Notes under the pieces: generated by a model
Told to the model about the DNA's origin: nothing
Seen by the model: the letters and a program-made list of their open reading frames with translations, nothing else
Database searches by the model: none
Source: Filobasidium wieringae
Taxonomy: Eukaryota; Basidiomycota; Tremellomycetes; Filobasidiales; Filobasidiaceae
Length of the DNA stretch: 64,000 nt
Assembly (NCBI GenBank): GCA_001600055.1
Contig: BCIV01000010.1
Coordinates: 62,001-126,000 of the forward strand
Direction: 5' to 3'
Translations under genes and position numbers: made by a program
In this document: one piece after another, positions 23,393 to 35,422 of the stretch
How positions within the stretch are numbered: position 1 is the stretch's first letter
How the letters are laid out: every line of letters starts with the position of its first letter

Positions 23393-25569
23393 TCAGAACC
23401 CGACTCTCCTTCGGATCTCGGCCCATACTCGTTTCCTCTCCGCCGAAGCTCCGCCTTCTCCGCTCAACAACGACTTGTTCTCGATCGCTCGTCGTCCGAG
23501 GTAAGGCAAGACCTCACGCAGAGCCCCGTAAGGCAAGTATTTACTGGCCATGGGAGTTCCGGATCGTTCGTAAGTCTCAGCGACACGTTCGGTCAGCTCG
23601 TCCGACATTCCTGATGGATCGATATGGAAGCTAATCAGCTTTTGATCCCTCTGTGGCTTCCCTCATTGGCTCTGCGCTCACCATAAAGCTGTCCAGTACA
23701 GACCCGTCCAGCGACACCCTCCAATAACCTGACCTTGCCACCCTCAACGACCTGTCCCAATCCTTCCTCGATCAAGGTGTCCTTGACGAGATCACAAGAT
23801 TGCATATTATGAGTTCCAAAGTAAACCCCAACGCTTGGGGTAGCGGAAGGACGAGCTTTGAGGTCGGAAGCGAGACGAGAGATCAAGGTCGAGACGGCGT
23901 CATCGTAAGCCTTATCGGTCGATGGTTTGCTATCGAACGTCATCAGCCCCATCCACTTCTCGTACTATGTGCGCGAGGACTCACTCGTCCCAAATAGGGT
24001 CCTTGCCAAACTTTCCTCTCCCCTCGTCCGCCCACTTCTTACGTTCTTGATGGTGATAGGCTCCTCTGACGAGCTTGACACCCAGCGCATAACCGTTATC
24101 GTCGGCATGTTTCATGCTGTACTCCAGATGCAAAGGGAGTCTGCGGAGGTAAGCTTGGTACGTTCCGCTACGAGTCGCAGCGAGTCAATTGGTCAGTTCC
24201 TTGCCATCCTCTAAACGGGAGCAGGACAGGGGACGTACTAGAAGATGGGCAAAGATCGTTCCTGTAGTATCAAATCGCCTTCGACATGTTTAGGGATCTT
24301 GTTGAATTCTTGGGACAAGAGCATGGTGTACCCATCAATAGCGGGTTGGTACCAACTATGTTCCGCATCCACAGCCACCTTGATCCTGTAGAAACGACAC
24401 GTTCAGCTCCTCTCATCTTAAAAGCATACTGGAGAGAGCGAGAAACTGACCCTTCCTTCCTGGCGGCCTCCCCGACCTCCCTAAGCGTCTCCCAAAGCCC
24501 TTGCAACCTACCCAAATCCCCTTCCCTCAAACCCTCCTCACCCTCAAGGACAGCTCCATCCCCTGTGGCACCCCTCGGCAAGTTCTCCAAAGCCTGGACA
24601 GAAGAGTTGGCGCTGGAGTCGTAACAAGCTGGTCTAGCTAGGATTTTAGAATCTATCGAGCCCGGGGTGGAGGGGTAGTGAGGGGCGGGGTTGGGGAGGG
24701 TCTGGGGTCGGAGTCGGAGGAGGGTTGTTGATGCGCGATGAAGGACGGTGGGGTCTGCTGTAAGGCCGGTCTGTTTTTCGAGAAGAGAAGATATATGTGT
24801 TTAGACGATATACGGAACGGCAGGAACTCGAACTATGTAACGACTCGATACTGACCAATTTGATCGCGACCCAAGTACCTCCGAATCCTAGTCCACCCGT
24901 CCGGGCCTTCATCCTCCTCTCAAAGTCCCCGGCGACTTTAATACAGTTCAAAGTCTCCCTGACCCTCTCCTCCGCCGCCTTTTTCATCGCCAACGTTTCG
25001 TCCTTGGGGAGATGAGCGGGATCGTGTTCCTCCTCCACCTCTACAGAGTAAACCAACATGACTCCGATCTCCTCGGCACGGAGGGTTTCCATCACGGGGA
25101 TACATGATTTACTATCGTCCCCACCGACGAACTGATCGAAGAATGTTTTCCGAACGATCCATTCGGTCAGTCCGCTTATCCCGGGGATGTTGCTCTTTGT
25201 CAAGGCGGAGAGGATCTGGGGACTGTAGTCCACTATGAAGGGTAGGCTTGTGAAGGAGTAGACGAGGTAGGTTCTGAGAAGGGAAGAGAAGGGGGTTCGG
25301 GAGAGGGTGGTTTCTTCCGTCTTGTTGGCGAGGGAACTGGCAGATGAGAGGGGGAGGATACCTCCTTCGTCGGCATGAGCCTTGTTACCTGGGTAGGCCA
25401 GGAGGGTTCCGGTACCTGCTGCCAGCAACGAGCCGGCTAAGATACGTCGTTTGAGCGTGCTAGAGGCCCTAGAGGATGAAGATGAAGATGAGTGCAAGGA
25501 TCGAACGGGTTGAGAGCGAAGGGTCGAGCGGAGGAGGGAAGTGGTAGATGAGAGCCGGAGAGGAGACAT
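23393..25569 (-). CDS. PUT1: Proline dehydrogenase (proline oxidase), mitochondrial
   Basis: Exons (minus) 25569-24856, 24770-24451, 24385-24239, 24167-23985, 23929-23682 and 23610-23393; 609 aa, in phase. It oxidises proline to delta1-pyrroline-5-carboxylate with FAD on the inner mitochondrial membrane, the first step of proline use. A Ser/Arg-rich presequence (residues about 1-45) is followed by a short hydrophobic stretch. Conserved blocks: TPFSSLLRTYLVYSFTSLP, KTFFDQFVGGD, GVMLVYSVEVEE, KVAVDAEHSWYQPAID, YALGVKLVRGAYHHQER, VGVYFGTHNMQSCD, and the C-terminal KYLPYGALREVLPYLGRRA with the substrate-binding arginines. Longer than yeast Put1 (476 aa) because of a Pro/Gly-rich insert around residues 260-320. 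Confidence 0.93.
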
Positions 25570-26276
25570 GGTTGTGTGCGTGGTCGGCGCGGTTCGTAGA
25601 GGAGGTTATTCGACGAGTTTTTTTTGCTGATTGATATGAGACGAGACCTCTAGAGAAGAGCTATGGATCCTATGGAACGATCTGTGAGAGAAGAGAATAT
25701 TCCGTCGATCCGAAAGCGAACGAACGAGTCTGAATCGTGTTTTGCTACGAAACCACTTGACCCGACTTTGTAACATTTCAGCAAGATGTCAGATAACGTC
25801 TCGTGACGGATCCAAATAGCTGGCGGAGATAGATCGCACCACGGGGTACAAGCGGTGTTTGATAGGCGATCGTCATCACGTGACTAGCATCGGCTTCGAG
25901 CCCTTCGTCATCGACCGGCGGCTATCACCGCGGCGCCCTTTGACGGTGATGGCGGGCGAGATTGGGTACGGTTTATGCGATTTGGTGCGATTCTTCCCGG
26001 TGAAAGATCGAGCGTTGCCTCTTTTGATGATTCAAAACAAGCGGAACAGAGCAAAATAAGGCATTCATCATCTCGTTCTGCTTCCACATCGACACCTCTT
26101 ACTACTACTTCTACCTCTAACCCCGCTACATCTACCTTCTACTTGACCACCTCGCCTCCTCCTCAACCTCGAAGTAACAAAAACACACTCGTTCCCCTTT
26201 AATCAATTCCGATCAACCTCATACATACACCTTCCACACTTTCCCAAACACACGACATACGATACAACCCCTCGTC
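25570..26276. promoter_or_regulatory. Divergent intergenic region, PUT1 / SCS7, with pyrimidine-rich leader
   Basis: 707 bp between outward-facing genes. From about 26070 to 26276 the plus strand is strongly CT-rich (repeated ACCTCT, CTACTTCTAC), typical of a fungal promoter/5'-UTR next to the SCS7 start. No defined factor site recognised for proline induction. Confidence 0.45.
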
Positions 26277-27865
26277 ATGTCAAACAAGAACAAAGTCTTC
26301 AGTATGGTAGACGTCGCTAAACGTACGTCCTTCACTTCTCATCATCCCATCTCATCTCAACCCTGACTAACCCTTCTTCCCGCTCCCATAGACGACTCGC
26401 CAAAATCACTCTGGATAGCCTATCGAGGCAAGATCTACGATTTCACCGGGTTCGAAGCGGATCACCCAGGTGGTGATGATCTTATCCTCCGATATGCTGG
26501 GAAAGATATGGGCGAGGCTATGGCGGATAAGGAGGAGCACGTGCATAGCAGAGCTGCTTACGAGATGATGGAGGATTTCAGGATTGGCGAGTTGGGCGGT
26601 ACGGAGAAGATCGTCTCGGAAGGTGAGTTTGGGGTTTGATCGGTATGCACTTTCAGAGACCATCGACTGAATACAGCTTGTCGTTGCAGACTGGGTACCG
26701 GATCCCAACTTCCACCCGGAAGACACAGACACCCTCTCCGATTTCCAACGTTCTAAATTCCTGGACCTCTCCCAGCCCTTACTCTCTCAAGTCTGGCGAG
26801 CCAACTTTTCCAAAGAGTTTTATTTGGAACAAGTCCACCAGCCTCGACATGTCAAGAACAGTGCGAGGCTGTTTGGGAGCGATCTGTTGGAACCGTTGAC
26901 GAGGACAAAGTGGTTTGTCGTCCCCATGATCTGGGGACCTATTACCTTTATCGTCGGGTGGTTGAGTTTGTTGCAATTCGGGGATAAGTGAGTGTCCGCT
27001 CTGACAGTTTTCATATCGACATGGCAGGTCCTGACACGTCAAACCTTCCCATTCTAGCTCTTTGACCTACAAAGACCTCCTCACCTCCCTCTCTCCCCGC
27101 CCCACAACACTTCCCTCAACCGCAACTATCCTACCCAGCATAACTTCATCCTCCATCATGAAATTCCTTCCATGTTACGTGGCAGGATGTATCATATGGA
27201 CCATCCTGGAATACACCCTCCATCGATTCCTATTCCACCTCGATTACTATCTACCGGATAATGGGGTGGCCATCACCTTGCACTTCTTGTTACATGGGAT
27301 TCATCATTATCTACCAATGGACAAGTGAGTCGCCGTTTTGGGTTCCTTCAGTTTTGAAGTATGATCAAGCGAAAAATAGGGACTCGAGGCTGATACCGTG
27401 ATTCTTTCGTATTCGCCAGGCTTAGATTGGTCATGCCCCCAACTCTCTTCTTCATCCTCGAAACTCCTTTCACTCAACTGGCTCATGCTTTGTTCCCACG
27501 GGCGGTAGCGAACGGGATCATCGCCGGTGCCTTTACGTTTTGTAAGTCGGCTTGTCATCTATCCCGAACGAAGGATGGGCCACTGATCATGGGCTGATAT
27601 GGGGAACAGATATCGCCTATGATTGTATCCACTTCTGGAGCCATCATTTGGTCGTCAAGACGGGGTACTTTGCCGAGATGAAGGCTTATCATCTATCGTA
27701 CGTCGTGACCCTCCTGATCAGTATTGGAGAGGACGGGGAATTGATGGTCCTGGTTCGTTTGTTTTCTCTAGGCATCATTATCAGAACTTTGACCTGGGGT
27801 ACGGAGTCACTTCTAAGTTCTGGGATTATGTGTTCGGGACTGTCTTGCCTATGGAAGTCAAGTAG
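26277..27865 (+). CDS. SCS7: Sphingolipid fatty-acid 2-hydroxylase (cytochrome b5 fusion)
   Basis: Exons 26277-26322, 26392-26622, 26690-26987, 27058-27324, 27420-27541, 27610-27697 and 27772-27865; 381 aa, in phase. Residues about 10-95 form a cytochrome b5 domain with the haem-binding DHPGGDDLI and EEHVHSRAAYEM. After a linker come four membrane spans and the di-iron hydroxylase domain with histidine boxes HRFLFH, HFLLHGIHH, HFWSHH and HHYQNFDLGYG. The enzyme adds the 2-hydroxyl to the very-long-chain acyl group of ceramide in the ER. No C-terminal KKxx signal is seen; it ends LPMEVK. Length agrees with yeast Scs7 (384 aa). Confidence 0.95.
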
Positions 27866-28742
27866 GCTCTGCGGCGGGTCTAACATGACGAGGTCGAATG
27901 ATGGAGGCTTCAGCAGAGGAAGAAGTACGGTCGGTGATAGATGATGTTGATAACCTTTATTACAACCTTTCGTTTCTTGTTTGTACACAACTTTATACGT
28001 TTCATCGATGATACCAATTCACTATCGTTTCCCATTCTGTCGTTGAGGTGTTCGGGACAGATTACCGCTTTAGGCAGTCGCCCGGGGACAGGTGAAACGC
28101 GTGAGAAAACGGGTTGATCGAGCTGGAAGAGTCTAGCAAGGCTCGTACCGCACCGTAGCGTTCCAGCGTTCCAGCGAGCGTATTCTCGGTTCCTGCAAAG
28201 GACTAGAGCGATCGGAAGTAAAGCGAAGGTTCGTGCCGTCCAGCTCGTCCAGGGCGAGGAAGGGGGAAGGGTTGGAACCGTCGCAAGCCGTAAGCGACAC
28301 GCAGCAAAACGTGAAAGCGTGCTGGGATGCTGGCCCGTGCGTTACGAGCGAGGTGAACGATGACGCTTGAACGAGTGGGCGTGGACTTGTCGTCAGCCGA
28401 CGATAGAGCTAGCCAGTTCCCCTCCCACTTTGGCTCGTACTCTCTAGTCATCATACTCGTAATTGGTTAGTTCCACTCAAGTTTTGGGAAACCTCGCATT
28501 TCAATAGACACTGAATCGCTACAAACTAGATCTCTCGTCTCCTTCCTGAAACCACACGCTTTTTAGGACTTTAACGAAGAAAAGGTTAGCTTGGCCCTTT
28601 TACGGATCACGAACCTCCTTTGAACCACCCTCTTACTTGTCTGTTCTATTTCGTGATTCTAATTTCCTACGACAGACGATCCTTGTGAACAAACACACCC
28701 TTGAATATACACACAGAACAACTCGAAAACACATACATAACA
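27866..28742. other. Intergenic region upstream of 6-phosphogluconolactonase
   Basis: 877 bp. The part 28440-28742 is probably the promoter and leader of the next gene (CT- and A-rich, ACACACACC). A minus-strand frame at 28454-28203 is Arg/Pro-rich and not supported. Nothing else recognised. Confidence 0.4.
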
Positions 28743-29714
28743 ATGCCTCCCCAGCCCCCTGCTCCTCCCGTCTTCTACTCGTTCACCGACAACAGTAAAC
28801 TCGTCGATTCCCTCGCCAACTTTGTCGTCAAGGCTCAGAACGATGCCATTGACAAACGAGGCAAATTCACCTTGGCCCTCAGTGGAGGAAGTCTACCAAA
28901 CAACTTGAAGGGGTTGGTTGGACAACAAGGCGTACATTGGGAGAAGTGGTATGTCGTCCGTCTAGAGCCGGGAACGTACGTTCTGGAACTGAAGCGGACT
29001 GGATTTCAGGGAAGTCTTCTTCTGTGACGAACGTGTCGTCCCCCTCGACCATGAGGATTCCAACTTCCGAGCTTGTAACGAAGCCTTCCTCAAACACGTC
29101 CCCATCCCACGAGAGCAGATTCACACCATCGACGAATCTCTACTGGACGACCTTGATGAGCTATCGGACGAGTACGAGAAACAACTCATCGGTCTTTTTG
29201 CCGAGAAGAACGCAGCCCGATTCCCCGTCTTTGACTTGATCCTCCTCGGAATGGGTCCCGACGGACACACTTGTTCGCTTTTCCCCGGTCATGAGCTTTT
29301 GAGCGAGACGGATCGATGGGTCGCTTGGTTGGATGACTCGCCTAAACCTCCCAACAAGAGGATCACCTTCACCTACCCCGTCATCAATCACGCTTACCGA
29401 TGCGCGTTCGTCATTTCCGGAGAGAGCAAGCAGGATATGTTGCATGCTATTCTGGATGAGCCTGAGCATGGGTTGCCTTGTTCGAGAGTTCGACCCGCCG
29501 CTCCTGGACTCGTCTTCTGGTTTGCTGATGACTCTGCTGCCAAGAAGGTGAGTCTTGATATCTTCTGAAATCTCTTGTGTAGTATCAATCGAAACTGATG
29601 GTGAATCATCTATAGACCATCTACCCCACTACCGAATTCAAGTGGATAGACTCGACAGCAGAAGCTCTTGAAGCCGCCAAGATGGCCCACGAGGCCAAGA
29701 AGTCCGCCATCTAA
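28743..29714 (+). CDS. SOL3: 6-phosphogluconolactonase
   Basis: Exons 28743-28948, 29010-29547 and 29616-29714; 280 aa, in phase, full length for the family. It hydrolyses 6-phosphogluconolactone in the oxidative pentose phosphate pathway, in the cytosol. Seen: [14 protein letters not shown], the [19 protein letters not shown] block, [19 protein letters not shown] and [15 protein letters not shown], in the usual order. Belongs with the SOL3/SOL4 enzymes rather than the inactive SOL1/SOL2 paralogues because the catalytic GPDGHTxSLFPGH is complete. Paralogue naming is by analogy. Confidence 0.93.
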
Positions 29715-30353
29715 GCTTGAACTTTGGTCTGCTGCATCGATCTCTCTTTTTCCCTTAGACTAGACGACCTCTCCAACTTTTTCCAGGGGACAGCTCCACG
29801 GACTTTCACGTCAGATTTCGGCATCACCAACGACCATACCGATCAGACCTTTGCTCTGAGCCTCCTGGACAATAAGTGTCAACATGCAATGGACTATCTT
29901 GTAGTAGGATGAGGTTGGCAAGAGAAGGGAAAGGAGACATTTCGAAAACTTGTGTATCCCCCTCCATAGCGTCTTAATGTTTTTCAAAGTATCAAATAGA
30001 GATCTTTTTCGTCCAGGCGTTTGACATCACACTCCCCTACTATCGTTGACGCTCGTTACCGGTCGTTCAGTGTGACTGTCAATTGCCATCCTCTGACCTG
30101 GAACATAGCGATAGTCTGGCATGAGGAGTGATGATTCATCCTTTTACACTTACGTAATCGTCTTGTCAGCTCGAGTAACCAGATTGTTGCATTTGTTCCA
30201 TGATCGGACTTCGAAGACAACAAGTTGCACAGCTGCAAAGACACATCACGCTTGACCGTACAAAATCTGGTAGAACCTGCAATTTATCGCAAGTGTATCG
30301 TTAATCAAAATAAGTATAAGGATTCGAGAATTCTTGAGTGAATACGGTCGATC
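29715..30353. other. Intergenic region upstream of CAND1
   Basis: 639 bp between two genes on the same strand. Holds the 3'-UTR of the lactonase gene and the CAND1 promoter. No motif, RNA gene or repeat recognised. Confidence 0.4.
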
Positions 30354-33300
30354 ATGCCGGCGATTCTAAGTTACTCTAGCTACCAGCATATGCTGGACAA
30401 GGTACGCTTGTCACACTTTAGGACCTTAGGTTTTGACAGTGTATGAAGTTGACCATACACCTCTCTCTTGCAGCTGCGATCGAGCGATGCCGACTTCAGG
30501 TGTGTCCTAAAGAATCATCTTACGAAACATTCGTGTTGATCTCGTTCATTCCATAGATGTATGGCCATCATCGATTTTCAGAAGGAGGCGAAGCAAGAAC
30601 ATTATCGGCTAGAGGATGCTGCGGAGAGGGAGATGTTCAAGGAGATATTAAAGCTTGTTCTTGATGATAGCGTCACGGAGGTCAAGAATATGGCTGCACA
30701 GTGGTATGTGTTGTCCGCTGGTCTCGGCAGTCGAGTAGACCGCTGACCTAACGAGGTACAGTCTGGCAACGTTAACAAGATTGTCGGAGAAACCAGGGAA
30801 TGTAGTTTCTGCTGTGGATACCCTGCTCAAGAACTCGGTCAACGATAACGAAGAGCAAAGAGATATTGCCACCTTAGGTATGTCTACCAATACGTCGCTG
30901 GAAACTTATATCGGTCTAACTGAGACATCGCTATCAGCGTTAAAGAGCATGTTGCTAGAACTGAGGAGCACGAGTTCAGTCGTTACCGAAGTTTCAGAAA
31001 AGGTGATACAAGGGACATGCAAGCAGCTTCAAAACGTGAGCCATTCTTCACTCAACCCGATTGTGAATCTAGCTGACGACCGTGGCGACCAGTCCGGAAT
31101 CAACACTCAACACGCCGTGGAGCTTCTCGACATTCTATCCCTTATCTTCACTCAGTACTCCGCTCAAGTGGCTGCAAAACCTGCTCTTCAGGCTACGTCG
31201 CTCTCGGTCTTACTCGGTCTTCTCGCAAGTCCACGAATGCACATCCGGAAACGTGCCATTGTTGCGCTCGGTTCCCTAGCCCCGACTGCCAATCGAGAGG
31301 TATTCCGGACTCTATGTGATCGGCTTATTGGAGTACTAGGAGAGGGGGGAGATAGTATGGAAACGGATGAAGAGGAGGGGATCAGCGGGACGGAAAAGCA
31401 GACCGCTTATGTCGCCCTAGTTGGAACGCTAGGAAAGGCCGTTCCTTCCAAGATCGGTAAAGTCTTGGATAAACTGTTACCAGGAATCCTCAGCCTTGCA
31501 AACGAGACGGGAGAGGACGTGGATTCGTCGGAAGCTAGCATGACGGCAAGTGTCGCCGATCGGTACGACTTTATCCATGTCTCGCTAATCTATTGAGCGT
31601 TACAGACCTTGGAAACTCTCGTGATTAGGTGTCCAACCGAAGTCACTCCTTTTCTCACGCAGATTACCAACACCGCATCGAATATGTTAAAGTACGATCC
31701 AGTTAGTACACCTACCTTCCATTCCTACCGTCCTTGCATGATCTGAACTTCATCGCTTTGTGTCAGAATTACGCCGCTGCGGAGGATGACGAAGAGGACG
31801 AGGATATGAATGACGAGGAGGAAGATGATGATGATGAAGACCTGGAGGACGAATTTGACGAAGAGTGAGCACAAAAATGAATCTTTGGCTGTCATTGCGC
31901 TGACCGGACGTGTAATCGAATTAGGTACTTTGACGATGAAGACGTCTCCTGGAAAGCTCGAAGATCAGCAGCTAAACTATTACAAGCTTTGATTGGATCT
32001 CGAATTGAGCTTCTAAACGACTGGTACAGTTCAGTGGCGCCCTTGTTGACGAGTCGGTTGAGTGAGCGAGAAGAGTCGGTCAGAGTCGAAATCTTTGCTG
32101 CATGGGAGATCCTGTTGAAGCAGACAGCACTCTACGCCAACTCCAGCTACGTCAGTGCGGGAGAAGCACCAACAGGGTTCAAAAGGAAACGTTTAGATAG
32201 CAACGCTCAGGTCATTGAAGGATCGTGAGTTCATTGCGCAACATCGGCCGTAGGGATGAGCTGAACCAATCCATAGATCCAGTCTATTGACCAGTCATAC
32301 CGCGGCTCTAACAAAAGCGGTCCTGAAGCAATCCACTTCCAAGTCTGTTGCTACAAAAGAGAAGAGCTTCAATCTACTTCGATCGGTTGTCAAGCTGGCA
32401 CCTGGCAGCTTGACAGCGCAGAGCACATCGGTCGTCACTAATATTCAAAAGAGTTTGATCGGGGCTGCATCGGCAGGCGGTTCCAACGCCACATCCCTTA
32501 CTCTAGCTACCCTCTCCTTCCTTGGAGCATTTGTTCGGACACACCCAGCTCGCTCGTACGCCAGCTCTCTTCCCCAAATCGCCAATTCTATTGTGAAGTT
32601 CATCAATGATAAATACCAGAGGGTCAGCCTGGAGGCTCTCGATTGTACCGGAAGTCTTGCCATAGCACTCGCTCCGGTAGATGACACCCAGTCGTCCCCT
32701 GCGCTACCCAAAGGTTACGTAGCGCCTATACAGCAGCTGTATGAAGCCGTCTGCCGGGTCTTAGCAAGTAACAATGCGGATTCCGAAGTCAAAGATCAGG
32801 CTTTGTATGCTATTGGAAACTTGCTCACACACGAAGGCGATGTTTTGGTCGAGCACTACGACAAGGCATTGCCATATGTTTCTGCTCGACTCAATACTGA
32901 AGCCAACCAAATGGCTGCTTTAAGTGTCATTAATGACATCGCCATCTCGTCCTCCTGTTCGAACGCCGCTATCGACCAGTGGCTCGAGAACGTATTACAG
33001 GAGCTACCTACGTTGTTCAGGCGATGTGCCAAACCCAACCGAAGCAAAGCTCTCGTGGTGCTGGCGACTTTGTTGAGCAGGTAAGCGCACCTGATATCAG
33101 GTGTCGACCGAATGGCACTCATTGAAGCATCTGCTTTAGATTCGGACAGAATTTACCTCAAGCTGCAGGTGAAGACATCGTCACAGAGCTCAAATCCTAT
33201 GTTACTGTGCACGACCTACACAATCTGGCAGCTGCGATGCATGCCCTGGCTCAGGTTTTCCGTACTCAGCCCGCGTTGCAAGCGACTATTGAGCGTGAGA

Positions 33301-35317
33301 TACTTCCCACCGTAAGGGACACTATGTTATCACCATCTCTGCATGCTATGGCGATTGAAGGGATTCAAGACTTCTTGACGGCTTACATCACTACCGCGCC
33401 TGAATCCGCACCAGGACTGGTGAGCGATCTAATCAACGGCCTCCTTCAGACCAGCAAAGCGATTCCTACGGCCGAGGATGGAAGCACACAATCATTTGCT
33501 AACGTAGCCAAATGTATCGGGGCAATTTTCGAGAAAAGCCAATCAGGGTCGACAAAGATTCTTGCTGACTGCGTGCTTGCGGTCAAAGTATGTCATCTGC
33601 GGCTTTGTGTCTGAACTGCTTAGACTGATTGTGATTGAATTTGAGCAGAAGGGATCGACAGGAGAGGATGCCAATCTTTACCTTTCTCTTCTGGTGCTAG
33701 GGGAGATAGGCCGGACCAAGTAAGCTTGTCCGTAACAAGCTCGTTTCAGCACCATCTAATCATTTCGGTAACAGCGATGTTTCCGAAGACTCGCAGCTTT
33801 TACCTGCGATATTGAGGCTCTTCGATGCGTCCTCTGAACAGATCAAGAGCGCCGCAGCCTTTGCTGCTGGTGAGTTAGTTCACGCAGATCATTTGATGGC
33901 ATATTCTGACCTTTCTACCTTAGGTAACATCGCTGTCGGAAATACTTCTGCTTTCCTCCCAGTTGTTGTGCAAGGTGTCGCGCAAGCAAAGACTCCCGCT
34001 GGTAGACTGTTATACCTGCATGCCCTTAAGGAGGTACGGTTCATTTCGGCAGGGCACATACGGACGTAGACTGATAGATCGTGCTCTCCAGGCTATTGTG
34101 CACTGCTCTAACGATCAAATTGAAGGCATAGCATCTTCATTATGGGAGCCTCTTCTCTCTGATGACGGCGAAGGTCAAGATGATGGAGCGAGAAATGTCA
34201 AGGCCGCGTGTATCGGGAAGCTCACCAGCTCTAACCCGATTAAATACATTCCCGATTTGAAAGTAAGTGTGCGGACCGTGAATCATAATGGTGTGATACT
34301 CACTGTCAATTTCGACTAGGCCCGATTGACGAGTGCAAGTACTGTTGTCAAAGCTACCATCGTCGCTTCGACGAGGTACACTTTGACCGATTCCAACACT
34401 GCCTGTGACGAAGTCTTAGGTCCAGCAATCCATGACTTCTTGGCGCTCATGCAGGATTCCGACCATGTTAGTGATCTGCCGCAAGGTCTCTTACCGGTTA
34501 CGAGGCCCTGAAGATCCCGTCTTTTTTCAGGTTGTCCGTCGGCTAGCTGTTTCTTCTACCAACGCTGCCGGCCAATACAAGCCCTACTTGATCGTTAATC
34601 AACTCTCATCATTGATGCCCATGATCTATGCCGAAACGCAAGTCAAGCCGGAGCTGATCAGAGAGTACCAAATGGGACCTTTTGTTGGTGAGCACTCAAT
34701 ACAAGAAAATTCCTTGGGACAAGTGAACCTAATAGAACCCGGTGAATAGTGAAGATGGATGACGGCTTGAATAACCGTAAAGGCGCTTTTGAAGCTATGC
34801 AGACTTTGGTAAGCTGGAGAAACGGGTTGAACATGTTGCATTCTAACGTGAACGACTTTGACATTAGCTCAATACTTGTCTCGCCAAGCTGAATCTCAAC
34901 GAATTGTTCGATATGATATTGACTGGTTTATCTGACGCCGACGAGATCAAGCTACTAGCTGTGATGATGTTGCAAAGGTTGTCGGCTCTAGCCGAAGGCA
35001 TAGTCGCGCCTCGACTAGATGAGTTAGTAGACTGTCTAGAAGCTATCACCAAGCCGCTTGTACCTGCCAAAGACGATACGGAACAGGATATACAGCGAAA
35101 GGTACGTGGAAAGCTTCGATTCGTACCCAAACTGCCTTCACTGACTGAGCCGCGGCTATTCTAGGAGGACTTCCAGAAAACGGCTGTCAGTTGCATCGCC
35201 CCGCTCGCCGAGATCAACATTTCTGCGACGAGTCCCAAATTTGACAAATTCGTCAACGACCTAATCAAGAGCGGGAAATGGGAGAAGGAGTTTGCAGCAG
35301 CAACATCCCGCCGATAA
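30354..35317 (+). CDS. CAND1: CAND1/TIP120, cullin-associated NEDD8-dissociated protein
   Basis: Twenty exons: 30354-30401, 30474-30499, 30557-30703, 30762-30877, 30938-31035, 31093-31545, 31606-31701, 31767-31864, 31925-32224, 32277-33080, 33140-33587, 33649-33719, 33775-33869, 33924-34033, 34092-34262, 34320-34466, 34531-34687, 34750-34808, 34868-35101, 35165-35317; 1276 aa, in phase, close to human CAND1 (1230). The N terminus (LDKLRSSDADFRCMAIIDF) matches the first HEAT repeat. A long acidic loop (DDEEDEDMNDEEEDDDDEDL) ends in YFDDEDVSWKARRSAAKLL, the most diagnostic block. The TIP120 domain lies at the C terminus (MDDGLNNRKGAFEAMQTL, then LNELFDMILTGL). CAND1 exchanges F-box substrate receptors on cullin-RING ligases. 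Intron 6 is GC-AG (GCAAGT at 31546), required because no GT donor restores the frame. Confidence 0.93.
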
Positions 35318-35422
35318 CCGACTGACTACGAACGGAAACCATTATGATCTTACGAAACCCGCCAGTCTCTTTGTGTTCGTTTCCGATCAAATTTAATCCA
35401 TGTGTTACGAGCCGCACAACCA